A DNA stretch of 13,546 nucleotides, from the NCBI GenBank assembly GCA_964523945.1, contig CAZGBU010000053.1, positions 1-13,546 of the forward strand, in the 5' to 3' direction. Numbering within the stretch: position 1 is the stretch's first letter; each line of letters opens with the position of its first letter. The notes under the pieces were generated by a model, which was given only the letters and a program-made list of their open reading frames with translations, did not search any database and was not told where the DNA came from. This document shows positions 7,370 through 13,546 of this stretch, piece after piece. Source of the DNA: CAKTOF01 sp964523945. GTDB taxonomy: Bacteria; Bacillota; Clostridia; Oscillospirales; Oscillospiraceae. The position numbers and the translations under genes are program-made.

Positions 7370-7851
7370 TCTGATTCCTCCTCCGGCGGGGTCAGCGCAC
7401 CCCGCAGCTTCTCTCTGGCCCGCATCAGCCAGGTCTGCACCGTCGACGGCTTGGCATGCAGCGCGTCGGCGATCTCTTTCACGGCGTATCCCTCATAGTA
7501 GTGCAGATAGATGCTCAGCCGGTACTTCTCCGGCAGCGCCATCACCGCCTGATACAGGGCGCGCTGCGCGGGATCCTCCGCCGCGGCCGGCTCCTGCCAC
7601 GCCGTGATTTCCACCCGGCGGCGGCGCCACGGCGAGCGCAGCACTTTCCGGCTCTCGTTCACCGCCACCCGGATGAGCCAGTGGCGCACATGCGCCTCGC
7701 TCTCGAACACCGTCCGGCTCTCCAAAAGGCGGAGAAACACCGTCTGCATCACATCCTCGGCGTCGGCCCGATGGCGCAGGCTCTGGAACGCCACCCGGAA
7801 CACCGTGTCCGCATATCGCTCCACGCAGCCGCGGAACGCCTGATCCGTCAC
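7366..7851 (-). CDS. ECF-type RNA polymerase sigma factor
   Basis: A sigma-70 family protein of the extracytoplasmic-function group, about 161 residues. Region 2 is at about 12-65 (ADTVFRVAFQSL, DAEDVMQTVFLRLLE) and region 4 at about 105-152 (ALPEKYRLSIYLHYYEGYAV, then a helix-turn-helix through STVQTWLMRAREKL). The acidic linker between them is short. The frame is open to a GTG at 7858-7860, but the ribosome binding site GGGAGGTGA runs into that codon. I therefore take the next GTG (7849-7851), five bases after it, giving MTDQAFRGCVERY. It would direct RNA polymerase to a small regulon, held in check by the overlapping membrane protein downstream. A cre-like palindrome sits just upstream, and I see no clear sigma-A or ECF promoter in the 7886-7940 stretch. 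Confidence 0.87.
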   Translation of the reverse strand: MTDQAFRGCVERYADTVFRVAFQSLRHRADAEDVMQTVFLRLLESRTVFESEAHVRHWLIRVAVNESRKVLRSPWRRRRVEITAWQEPAAAEDPAQRALYQAVMALPEKYRLSIYLHYYEGYAVKEIADALHAKPSTVQTWLMRAREKLRGALTPPEEESE

Positions 7852-7871
7852 GGCCCTCACCTCCCGATCGT

Positions 7872-7885
7872 TGAAAGCGCTTTCA
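7872..7885. promoter_or_regulatory. cre-like operator (CcpA/LacI family) before the sigma gene
   Basis: TGAAAGCGCTTTCA is a perfect 14-bp palindrome. It matches every position of the catabolite-responsive element consensus TGWAANCGNTNWCA. It ends seven bases before the sigma gene's ribosome binding site, so a bound repressor would act as a roadblock or cover the promoter. Many LacI-family repressors use near-identical palindromes, so CcpA is likely but not certain. Confidence 0.65.
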
Positions 7886-7935
7886 CAAGGAATACCCCGC
7901 GGGCAGTGGAAAAATCCCGCTGCACGGCAAATTTT

Positions 7936-7979
7936 TTAAAAATCACACGCCCGGCTGAGCACATGCTCAGCCGGGCGTG
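7936..7979 (-). terminator. Intrinsic terminator of the XRE regulator gene
   Basis: Perfect 16-bp arms (7946-7961 and 7964-7979) lie just past the stop codon of the XRE gene. On the minus strand they are followed by TGA and then a run of five U, with an A/T-rich stretch beyond. This separates the XRE transcript from the sigma gene downstream on the same strand. Confidence 0.85.
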
Positions 7980-7990
7980 CAGCATTGCAA

Positions 7991-8341
7991 TCATGCCTGC
8001 GACAATCGTTCGAGCGCAATTGCCTGGAGATAACAGTCGATCATCTCCGTGAGCAGTGCGAACTGCCCGCGCGACAGGCCGCGACATTTTTCCATCAGCG
8101 CGGTCAGGTCGTTTTCCGGGGACAGCGCAAACAGGATCTGGTCGCTGCTCACGCCGAGGGCCAGGCACAGCCGCTTCAGCGTCTGGATGGACAGCCCCAC
8201 CACGCCCCGCTCCAGGTCGGAGACATACTGCGGCGAAACATCGATCCGCTCGGCAAGCTGCTCCTGCGTGAGCCGTGCCTGCTCGCGCGCCTGCCGGACC
8301 TGCCGACCAATCTGAACATTGAGTTCTTTTTTCTCCTGCAT
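7991..8341 (-). CDS. XRE-family helix-turn-helix transcriptional regulator
   Basis: A 116-residue protein with a Cro/C1-type HTH at about residues 11-66: LTQEQLAERIDVSPQYVSDL, with the recognition helix near 36-44, then SIQTLKRLCLALGV. The C-terminal 40 residues (LTALMEKCRGLSRGQFALLTEMIDCYLQAIA) look helical and may dimerise. The frame extends to a TTG 16 codons upstream. I chose the ATG at 8341 because AAAGGCGG (8350-8357) lies eight bases before it and the longer form would run through the promoter region. It is divergently transcribed from a small membrane-protein gene. The shared intergenic region carries repeated ATTAGT-type elements, so it probably represses that gene and perhaps itself. 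It has its own terminator. Confidence 0.88.
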   Translation of the reverse strand: MQEKKELNVQIGRQVRQAREQARLTQEQLAERIDVSPQYVSDLERGVVGLSIQTLKRLCLALGVSSDQILFALSPENDLTALMEKCRGLSRGQFALLTEMIDCYLQAIALERLSQA

Positions 8342-8357
8342 GTGCAGCACCGCCTTT

Positions 8358-8434
8358 GCTATTAGTTTAGCTAAAAGTGATGTTGACAAACATCGGTTTT
8401 TAGATTTATAATTACTAATAGCATTACCATTAGT
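8358..8434. promoter_or_regulatory. Repeated operator-like elements in the XRE divergent region
   Basis: GCTATTAGT (8358-8366) and ACTAATAGC (8414-8422) are an exact 9-bp inverted pair. Related copies are GCTAAAAGT (8370-8378) and ACCATTAGT (8426-8434). TTTAGCTAAA (8366-8375) is also a perfect palindrome. The copies lie on both sides of the plus-strand promoter and over its expected start site, as expected for binding by the adjacent XRE protein. That assignment is inferred. Confidence 0.6.
8383..8412 (+). promoter_or_regulatory. Full-consensus sigma-A promoter of the small membrane gene
   Basis: TTGACA at 8383-8388 and TATAAT at 8407-8412 match both consensus hexamers exactly, with an 18-nt spacer. 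Transcription should start near 8419, about 40 nt before the TTG start codon. On the opposite strand TTGTCA (8384-8389) overlaps this -35 and could serve the XRE gene. Its -10 would be a poor ACTAAT at 8361-8366, inside an operator-like copy. Confidence 0.85.
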
Positions 8435-8457
8435 CCAAGCACAAGGGGGCGGTCAAC

Positions 8458-8736
8458 TTGCGCCAGAGGCACAGCATCCTCCGTCTGGCCGTGCGGATTG
8501 CACTGCGGCTGGCCGGCGTGGCGCTGGCCGTGATGGCAGCCTGGCTCGGCTGGCATTTTGGCTGCACACGCAGCGGGGCATTTGCCGCGGCTGCGGCCAT
8601 CCTCGCGCTGCCGGCCGGCTGCCTGCTCGCGTCGTTTGTGGCCTGCCTGGTTGTGTACCTCCTCAACCGGACGATCGAAGACATTCGCGCGGTGCGCGCA
8701 TACCGCACGGAGGAGCCGTACGACCGGGAACGCTGA
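8458..8736 (+). CDS. Small two-helix membrane protein of unknown function
   Basis: The 92-residue product has a basic N-terminus (four Arg and one His in the first 14), two hydrophobic helices (about 11-34 and 41-69) and a charged tail ending DRER. Both termini probably face the cytoplasm. The start is TTG, supported by AAGGGGG (8443-8449) eight bases upstream. No ATG or GTG start is available before the first helix. I do not recognise a family. It is the only gene behind a perfect-consensus promoter, opposite an XRE regulator, and it ends at a strong bidirectional terminator. It is thus probably a tightly controlled single-gene unit. An envelope-stress, toxin-like or XRE-coupled accessory role is conceivable but not shown. 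Confidence 0.72.
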   Translation: MRQRHSILRLAVRIALRLAGVALAVMAAWLGWHFGCTRSGAFAAAAAILALPAGCLLASFVACLVVYLLNRTIEDIRAVRAYRTEEPYDRER

Positions 8737-8753
8737 AGATCCTTCGCCGGCGC

Positions 8754-8795
8754 AAAAAAAACGGCAGGAAGCCGCCTGGCTTCCTGCCGTTTTTA
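8754..8795. terminator. Strong bidirectional intrinsic terminator
   Basis: Perfect 13-bp arms (8761-8773 and 8778-8790) with a GCCT loop are flanked by eight A on the left and five T on the right. Either strand therefore yields a GC-rich stem followed by a U-run. It serves the small membrane gene on plus and the infB-to-ribF operon on minus. Confidence 0.93.
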
Positions 8796-8832
8796 TGGAT
8801 GAAGCGCGCCATCCGGCGCCGCCGTATTTCGC

Positions 8833-9168
8833 TCACTCGTAGCGCGCAAGCACCTCGGCCAGCGCATCGAGAAACGCGTCTTCGCCCACGGTATTGAGCT
8901 TGAAAAACACGGCCTGGCTGCCGCCGCCCGTGATGGCCGACACATGGACCGGGCCGCCGGCCTGAAACAGCGTGACCGTCAGGCTCAGGCGATTGCCGCC
9001 CGTCCAGCTGTATCGCTCAAAGACGCGCACGGCGCAGCGCGCGCCGCCGCTGGAAAAATCGCTCCCGTCTTCCAGCGAGGCCGACATGCTGCCGTCGAGC
9101 ACGCCGCGCTCAATCACCGCGAGCAGATCATCAAACCCCTCGTTCAGCGTCCATTCCTGCTTTGCCAT
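8833..9168 (-). CDS. Small conserved protein, DUF6054-like, unknown function
   Basis: The 111-residue protein is soluble, without signal or membrane segment. It contains SASLEDGSDFSSG (about 29-41), RVFERYSWTGGNRLSLTVTLFQ (48-69, described in two overlapping parts: RVFERYSW and TGGNRLSLTVTLFQ) and a GGGSQAVFFKLNTVGEDAFLD tail at about 81-101. From memory this resembles the uncharacterised clostridial DUF6054 family, whose length is similar. No function is known to me. Its ATG follows AGGAGGTG by five bases. That site lies inside the ribF coding sequence, because the two genes overlap by 25 nt in different frames. It is the last gene of the translation operon, before the bidirectional terminator, so expression is probably coupled to ribF. 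Confidence 0.8.
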   Translation of the reverse strand: MAKQEWTLNEGFDDLLAVIERGVLDGSMSASLEDGSDFSSGGARCAVRVFERYSWTGGNRLSLTVTLFQAGGPVHVSAITGGGSQAVFFKLNTVGEDAFLDALAEVLARYE

Positions 9169-10064
9169 GCCGGCACCTCCTGAAAATACGCCAGTGTCTG
9201 CTCCGCATTGCGCAGGATTTCCTCGCGCAGCGCATCAATCCCGTCAAATTTCGTCTCCGGCCGCAGAAAGCGGTGATATTCGACCAGGATTGTCGTGCCG
9301 TACAGGTCGCCCTCAAAGCCGAGCAGCCACGGCTCGACCGTAACGTTCGTCCGGTCGTCAACCGTCGGGCGGATGCCGACATTGGTCACAGCCGGATAGA
9401 CCGCGCCGGACTCGAGCGTCACGCGCGCAGCATAGACGCCGAAGCGCGGCTGCAATATGCCTGCCGGCGCAGCCAGATTGGCCGTTGGGATCCCGATCGT
9501 CCGGCCGAGCTGCCGGCCTGGCACCACCGTGCCTGAGAGCCGGTGCGGATGGCCGAGGAATTCGTTCGCCCGCTCCATCTGCCCGTCTGCGATCAGGGTG
9601 CGGATCAGCGTCGAGGAGACGGTCTGCCCGTCGAGCGTCACGCGCGCAATGATATCGCAGCCGATGCCGAGCGAGGCGCACAGCGCGTTCAGCCGCTCCG
9701 GCGTACCCTCGCCGCGGTCGCCAAAGCGGAAGTCGTGCCCGCAGACGACGTGGCACGCGTCCAGTTCGCCAACCAGATAGTCCCGCACAAATGTCTGCCA
9801 CGGCGTGTGCATCGTTTCGCGGTCAAAGTGCAGCAGCAGCACCTCGTCCATGCCGTACAGCCCGCGCAGGAGCAGCTCGCGGTCGCGGCGCGTGTTGATC
9901 AGCGCGACATGCTCGCCCGTCACCAGCGTATCGGGGTGCTGGTCAAACGTCAGCGCAGCGGCCGGCACGCCGTATTCCGCCGCCCGCTCCTTTGCGCGCC
10001 GCAGCAGCGCGGCGTGGCCCAGATGGACCCCGTCAAAAAAACCAAGTGCGATCACTCGCGGCAC
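9144..10064 (-). CDS. ribF: Bifunctional riboflavin kinase/FAD synthetase
   Basis: The 306-residue protein makes FMN from riboflavin and ATP, and then FAD. The N-terminal nucleotidyltransferase domain (about 1-165) shows FFDGVHLGH (9-17), GHDFRFG (109-115) and SSTLIR (150-155). The C-terminal kinase domain (about 172-300) shows GRTIGIPTAN (187-196), NVGIRPTV (228-235), the expected catalytic Glu at E244 and GFEGDLYG (249-256). The start is GTG at 10062-10064, with GAGGTGA upstream. An ATG two bases earlier is out of frame and stops after four codons. The truB stop and ribF start are almost fused (TAATGTG). The protein begins directly at the FDGVHLGH strand, shorter at the N-terminus than Bacillus RibC. 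Its product FAD/FMN serves the two flavoenzymes elsewhere in the window, though no direct link is implied. Confidence 0.96.
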   Translation of the reverse strand: MPRVIALGFFDGVHLGHAALLRRAKERAAEYGVPAAALTFDQHPDTLVTGEHVALINTRRDRELLLRGLYGMDEVLLLHFDRETMHTPWQTFVRDYLVGELDACHVVCGHDFRFGDRGEGTPERLNALCASLGIGCDIIARVTLDGQTVSSTLIRTLIADGQMERANEFLGHPHRLSGTVVPGRQLGRTIGIPTANLAAPAGILQPRFGVYAARVTLESGAVYPAVTNVGIRPTVDDRTNVTVEPWLLGFEGDLYGTTILVEYHRFLRPETKFDGIDALREEILRNAEQTLAYFQEVPAWQSRNGR

Positions 10065-10065
10065 A

Positions 10066-10935
10066 TTACTTCACCTCAAAAAAGCTCTTGATCGTGCGAA
10101 GCGCCTGACCGTCATACGCAGCCAGTGCCAGGAATTCGCCGTTCGGCGCGTAGAGCCGGTACTGCCCGGGCGGCAGCCCGCGCAGCGGCACCGCCGTGCC
10201 GTTGCGGATCTTTTCCTCCTCCGGCGCGCCCAGATAGACCGGCGGCGCGGCCGCAAACATCGTATCGACCGGACGGAGGAACCGCGCCGGATCATCGGCC
10301 GCAAGGATCGCGTCAAGCGCAGCGGCATCGCCCTCGCTATAGACGCCGGCGGCTGTCCGCCGCAGGCTCGACAGGCAGCCTCCGCAGCCCAGGCGCTCGC
10401 CCAGATCGGCCAGCAGCGTGCGCACATAAGTCCCCTTCGAGCAGCGGATGCGCAGCTGATAGTCCGCCCCGGCGCCCCCGCACAGCTCAAACGCATACAC
10501 GGTGACCGGCCGCGGCTTTCGTTCCGCCGTCTGTCCGGCGCGGGCAAGCTCGTAGAGCTTTTTGCCGCCGACCTTGACCGCCGAGTACATCGGCGGCGTC
10601 TGCATCTGCGGACCGGTCATCGCCGCAAGCGCAGCGCGCAGGTCGTCCTCCGTCGCCGTCACAGGCCGCTCCGTCAGGACGGTCCCGGTGATGTCCTGTG
10701 TGTCTGTCGTCAGGCCAAGCCGCAGCCCGGCGAGATATTCTTTGTCGCTTCCCTCAAAAAATTCGACTGCGCGGGTCGCGCGGCCGACAAAAACAGGCAG
10801 GACCCCCGTCGCCATCGGGTCAAGCGTGCCGCCGTGGCCAATCCGTCTTTCGTGAAAAGCCCCGCGCAGCCGGGCAACCACATCATGGCTGGTCCAGCCT
10901 GCAGGCTTATCTACAATCACAATACCATTCGGCAC
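10066..10935 (-). CDS. truB: tRNA pseudouridine-55 synthase
   Basis: The 289-residue protein isomerises U55 in the T-loop of tRNAs. The family signature GHGGTLDPMATGVLPV is at 33-48, with the catalytic aspartate D39. DKPAGWTSHDVV (9-20) precedes it, and KEYLAGLRLGLTTDTQD (about 64-80) and GTYVRTLLADLGERLG (about 178-193) follow. The C-terminal 60-70 residues form the usual PUA-like RNA-binding part. The start is GTG at 10933-10935, supported by AAAGGAGG at 10943-10950 with 7-nt spacing. It follows nrnA by 19 nt and abuts ribF, the standard Firmicutes order. Confidence 0.96.
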   Translation of the reverse strand: MPNGIVIVDKPAGWTSHDVVARLRGAFHERRIGHGGTLDPMATGVLPVFVGRATRAVEFFEGSDKEYLAGLRLGLTTDTQDITGTVLTERPVTATEDDLRAALAAMTGPQMQTPPMYSAVKVGGKKLYELARAGQTAERKPRPVTVYAFELCGGAGADYQLRIRCSKGTYVRTLLADLGERLGCGGCLSSLRRTAAGVYSEGDAAALDAILAADDPARFLRPVDTMFAAAPPVYLGAPEEEKIRNGTAVPLRGLPPGQYRLYAPNGEFLALAAYDGQALRTIKSFFEVK

Positions 10936-10954
10936 GCCGCCGCCTCCTTTCGGT

Positions 10955-11914
10955 TCAGAGCGTCAGGCCGCTTTCGGCGCGGATTGCGTCCAGAATCTGC
11001 GCGCGCGCCGCCGGGATCCCGCCCGGCACCGTTGCGCCGGCCGCGCCGGGATGGCCGCCGCCGCCGAGATGACGGCAGATGGCCGCCGCGCTGAGCTGCC
11101 CGTCGGTACGGACAGAGACCTTGCCCTTGCCGTCCTCGACCTCGCGGAGCATCACCGCGATTTCCACACCCTCAACGCCGCGGGCAAAGCCGGCAATATC
11201 ATCGGCGTCGTCCTCGGTCGCGCCGATGCTGCGCAGCACCTGCTCGGGCAGGCTGCACACACCGACACGGCCGTCTGCCATCAGCTCCATCGTATCGATC
11301 AGATACGCCTCAAGCTTGAGCCGGGCAAACGTCTTGGTTGAAAAAATTGTCTTGTTGACATGATAGGTATCCGCGCCCAGTTCCTTGACCTCTGCCGCAA
11401 TGCGCAGCGTGTTGGCCGTCGTATTGGAATAGCGGAAGCACCCGGTGTCCGTCGAAATGGCGACATAGATCGCCTCGGCCGTCTTCGGCGGGATGGGCGC
11501 GTCGAGCGCGATCAGCAGCTCGTAGATCACCTCGCCGCAGGCGGCGCGGTCGCCGCGCACAACGGACAATGCGGCATAGTCGTCGTTGGTGCTGTGATGG
11601 TCGATGGCCAGGTCGACACGGTCCGCAAACGACTCGCCGCCGAGCATCAGCAGCCCGGTCGAGGCGGTGTCGACTGTGACAATGCACGCATCCGCCGGCT
11701 CTTCCGCCACGACCAGCCCCTCGAGATACGGCACATAGCGCGCCGTAAACTGCGGATTGCGCAGGATCGCCGCCTCTTTGCCGATTGCACGCAGGCCGCG
11801 GCAGAGCGCCACCGCGCAGCCGACCGTGTCTCCGTCCGGCCGGCGGTGCGTCAGGATCAGGAAGTTGTCGTGCTGCTGCAGGAACGCCGCCGCGCCGCGG
11901 ATGTCAGTCATCAT
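10955..11914 (-). CDS. nrnA: DHH-family oligoribonuclease/PAP phosphatase
   Basis: The 319-residue protein is a DHH-DHHA1 phosphoesterase. NrnA degrades short oligoribonucleotides and dephosphorylates 3'-phosphoadenosine 5'-phosphate. Metal-binding motifs are HRRPDGD (23-29, with D27 and D29), the DHH triplet (105-107) and STDTGCF (154-160, with D156). The DHHA1 domain carries the RHLGGGGHPGAAG loop (281-293) that binds the substrate. I chose the first of two adjacent ATG codons (11912-11914). GGGAGGAA at 11922-11929 lies seven bases upstream, and the frame beyond is inside rbfA. The gene overlaps the rbfA end by 11 nt, so translation is probably coupled. Its place between rbfA and truB is typical of Firmicutes. 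Confidence 0.94.
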   Translation of the reverse strand: MMTDIRGAAAFLQQHDNFLILTHRRPDGDTVGCAVALCRGLRAIGKEAAILRNPQFTARYVPYLEGLVVAEEPADACIVTVDTASTGLLMLGGESFADRVDLAIDHHSTNDDYAALSVVRGDRAACGEVIYELLIALDAPIPPKTAEAIYVAISTDTGCFRYSNTTANTLRIAAEVKELGADTYHVNKTIFSTKTFARLKLEAYLIDTMELMADGRVGVCSLPEQVLRSIGATEDDADDIAGFARGVEGVEIAVMLREVEDGKGKVSVRTDGQLSAAAICRHLGGGGHPGAAGATVPGGIPAARAQILDAIRAESGLTL

Positions 11915-12263
11915 GGCCGGCTTCCTCCCGCTCGAGCTGATTGAGGATTTCAAACACGCGCGCGCCCTTTTCAATCGAGTGATCCTCCTGGAAGATCAGC
12001 TCCGGCGTGTAGCGCAGCTGCATGGACGCGCCCAGTTCGCGCCGCAGGAACCCTGCAGCGGATTTCAGGCCCTTGAGCACGCCGGCGCTCTTCTCCTTTT
12101 CGAGCACGCTGATATAGACCGTCGCATAGCGCAGGTCGGGCGTGGCTTCGACGTGCGTGACGGAGATCAGCCCCTGCACGCGCGGGTCTTTCAGGTTGCG
12201 GATCAGATCAGACAGCTCGCGCTGGAGCTCGTCGTTGATGCGTCCGCGTCGATTTGATGCCAT
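11904..12263 (-). CDS. rbfA: 30S ribosome-binding factor A
   Basis: The 119-residue protein, of usual family length, helps mature the 16S rRNA 5' end and the small subunit, notably in the cold. The KH-like fold is recognisable from RINDELQRELSDLIRN near the start, DPRVQGLISVTHVEATPDL and ATVYISVL in the centre, and LRYTPELIFQEDHSIEKG toward the end. The ATG at 12263 follows AAAGGAG (12271-12277) by 7 nt. The open frame continues upstream, but that part is not RbfA-like. It lies 116 nt downstream of infB in the same direction. Confidence 0.96.
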   Translation of the reverse strand: MASNRRGRINDELQRELSDLIRNLKDPRVQGLISVTHVEATPDLRYATVYISVLEKEKSAGVLKGLKSAAGFLRRELGASMQLRYTPELIFQEDHSIEKGARVFEILNQLEREEAGHDD

Positions 12264-12334
12264 AGTGTTTCTCCTTTGGATCTGGCGCCCCGATGCGGGA
12301 CGCAGCGCGGCAGGCATAGCAGCCGCCCGTTCTC

Positions 12335-12353
12335 CCGGCGGCAGAGCCGCCGG
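12335..12353 (-). promoter_or_regulatory. Hairpin in the infB-rbfA gap
   Basis: CCGGCGGC (12335-12342) and GCCGCCGG (12346-12353) form a perfect 8-bp stem with a three-base loop, 26 nt past the infB stop. No U-tract follows, so it is more likely an mRNA-stability or processing element than a terminator. The rest of the 116-nt gap holds only the rbfA ribosome binding site. Confidence 0.4.
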
Positions 12354-12379
12354 CTCCAAACAAAACCGTATCCGGAGCG

Positions 12380-13546
12380 TCAGTCCTTGATCTGCTCCAT
12401 AACAAAGCACTCGAAGATGTCGCCCTCTTTGATGTCGTTGAATTTCTCGATGCTCATACCGCACTCATAGCCGGCGGAAACTTCTTTCACCGAGTCCTTG
12501 AAGCGCTGCAGTGAGCCGACGACACCCTCGTGGATGACAATGTTGTCACGCAGCACACGCACCTGTGCGTTCCGGTCGACCTTGCCGTCTTTGACATAGC
12601 AGCCGGCGACGGTGCCGACCGAGGAAACCTTGTAGGTCAGGCGCACCTCGGCGTGCCCGATGACGGCCTCGCGGAACTTCGGTGCGAGCATGCCCTTCAT
12701 GGCTGCGCTGATTTCGTCGATCGCGTCGTAGATGACGCGGTACATGCGCAGGTCGACGCCGTCGCGCTGGGCGTGCGCCGCAGCCGACGCCTCGGGCCGG
12801 ACGTTGAAGCCGACGACGATTGCGTTGGACGTGGTAGCCAACAGGATATCCGACTCAGAGATCGCGCCGACACCCGCATGGATGACCTTGACGCGCACTT
12901 CATCATTCGAGAGTTTTTCCAGGCTGGCCTTGACCGCCTCGGCCGAACCCTGGACGTCCGCCTTGACGATCAGGTTGAGCTGCTTCATCTCGCCCTGCTG
13001 CATCTGCGCGAACAGGTTGTCGAGCGTGACCTTGGTCATCGCGTTGGCAGCGGCGGTCTTCTGCCGCTCTTTGCGCTGCTCGACCAGCTCGCGCGCCATG
13101 CGCTCGTCGGCGACGGCGTCGAACTCATCGCCGGCGCTCGGCGCTTCGGACAGGCCGGTGATCTCGACCGGGACGGACGGGCCGGCGCTCTTGATCGTCT
13201 TGCCCTTGTCGTCGGTCATCACGCGCACACGGCCGACGGCCGTACCGGCGATGATGATGTCCCCCTGGTGGAGCGTGCCGTTCTGCACGAGCAGCGTTGC
13301 GACCGGGCCGCGCGACTTGTCCAGCCGCGCCTCGATGACCGTGCCGTGTCCGGCGCGGTTCGGGTTGGCCTTCAGCTCGCGCATCTCGGCGGTCAAAATG
13401 ACCATCTCGAGCAGGTTGTCGATCCCTTCGCCGGTCTTGGCCGAGATCGGGCAGCAGATCGTATCGCCGCCGTACTCCTCCGGGATCAGTTCGTATTCCA
13501 TCAGCTGCTGCTTGATCTTGTCGGGATTCGCCCCCGGCTTATCCAT
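12380..13546 (-). CDS. infB: Translation initiation factor IF-2, C-terminal part, cut by the right edge
   Basis: 388 residues are visible, and the gene continues past the window. The first visible residues, MDKPGANPDK, follow the NK of the GTPase G4 motif (NKxD), so this Met is not a start. SAKTGEG (35-41) is the G5 motif. Then come domain II (about 67-150: VIEARLDKSRGPVATLLVQNGTL), a charged linker (about 148-170: ELVEQRKERQKT), domain III (LNLIVKADVQGSAEAVK, VIHAGVGAISESDI) and the fMet-tRNA-binding C-terminal domain (about 300-388). IF-2 places initiator tRNA on the 30S subunit using GTP. It heads the visible part of the operon with rbfA, nrnA, truB and ribF. The promoter and N-terminus lie outside. 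Confidence 0.97.
   Translation of the reverse strand: MDKPGANPDKIKQQLMEYELIPEEYGGDTICCPISAKTGEGIDNLLEMVILTAEMRELKANPNRAGHGTVIEARLDKSRGPVATLLVQNGTLHQGDIIIAGTAVGRVRVMTDDKGKTIKSAGPSVPVEITGLSEAPSAGDEFDAVADERMARELVEQRKERQKTAAANAMTKVTLDNLFAQMQQGEMKQLNLIVKADVQGSAEAVKASLEKLSNDEVRVKVIHAGVGAISESDILLATTSNAIVVGFNVRPEASAAAHAQRDGVDLRMYRVIYDAIDEISAAMKGMLAPKFREAVIGHAEVRLTYKVSSVGTVAGCYVKDGKVDRNAQVRVLRDNIVIHEGVVGSLQRFKDSVKEVSAGYECGMSIEKFNDIKEGDIFECFVMEQIKD

Noticed and set aside
8342..8389. N-terminal extension of the XRE regulator to a TTG start
   Set aside because: It would run through operator-like repeats and promoter hexamers and lacks a ribosome binding site. The ATG at 8341 has one.
9805..11094. A 429-codon plus-strand frame
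   Set aside because: It runs antisense through ribF, truB and nrnA, all firmly identified.
11915..11974. Longer nrnA start inside rbfA
   Set aside because: The added residues do not look like the DHH family, and the ATG pair at 11909-11914 has a properly placed ribosome binding site.
12264..12464. Longer rbfA reaching into infB
   Set aside because: The extension crosses the infB coding end and a hairpin. RbfA proteins start close to the MASNRRGRIN segment.

Overview
The window reads as chromosomal DNA from a GC-rich, spore-forming member of the Clostridia. An Oscillospiraceae-type gut anaerobe is my best guess, by inference. The reasons are strong AAGGAGG-type ribosome binding sites, a SpoIIE-type sporulation phosphatase, the Firmicutes-style infB-rbfA-nrnA-truB-ribF gene order, frequent GTG/TTG starts, and anaerobe-type flavin reductases. 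Fourteen protein genes are supported, two of them cut by the window edges.

Left part (1-3876, all minus strand): the first codons of an unidentified gene at the edge, a cytoplasmic FAD-dependent reductase of the fumarate reductase/3-ketosteroid dehydrogenase superfamily, and a compact SpoIIE-like membrane phosphatase. The last ends in a clear intrinsic terminator.

Centre-left (3877-6832): divergent from spoIIE, a plausible sigma-A promoter drives a two-gene plus-strand operon. A CYTH-domain protein overlaps by 4 nt an Old Yellow Enzyme/2,4-dienoyl-CoA-reductase-like iron-sulfur flavoprotein. It converges on the next block across about 210 nt holding three stacked hairpins.

Centre (6833-8736): an ECF sigma factor and a membrane-anchored probable anti-sigma overlap by 4 nt. 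A perfect match to the CcpA/LacI-family cre consensus lies just upstream. Next comes an XRE regulator divergent from a small two-helix membrane protein. The membrane gene has a full-consensus TTGACA-N18-TATAAT promoter flanked by repeated ATTAGT-type elements that look like operators.

Right part (8754-13546, minus strand): the translation/RNA-maturation operon infB (3' part)-rbfA-nrnA-truB-ribF, followed by a small gene of unknown function resembling DUF6054 that overlaps ribF by 25 nt. It ends at a strong bidirectional terminator shared with the small membrane gene.

No CRISPR array, insertion sequence, prophage, tRNA or rRNA was seen. I do not see a clear new multi-gene system. The most testable novelties are the XRE/small-membrane-protein switch, the cre-tagged sigma/anti-sigma pair, and the coupled CYTH-reductase operon.
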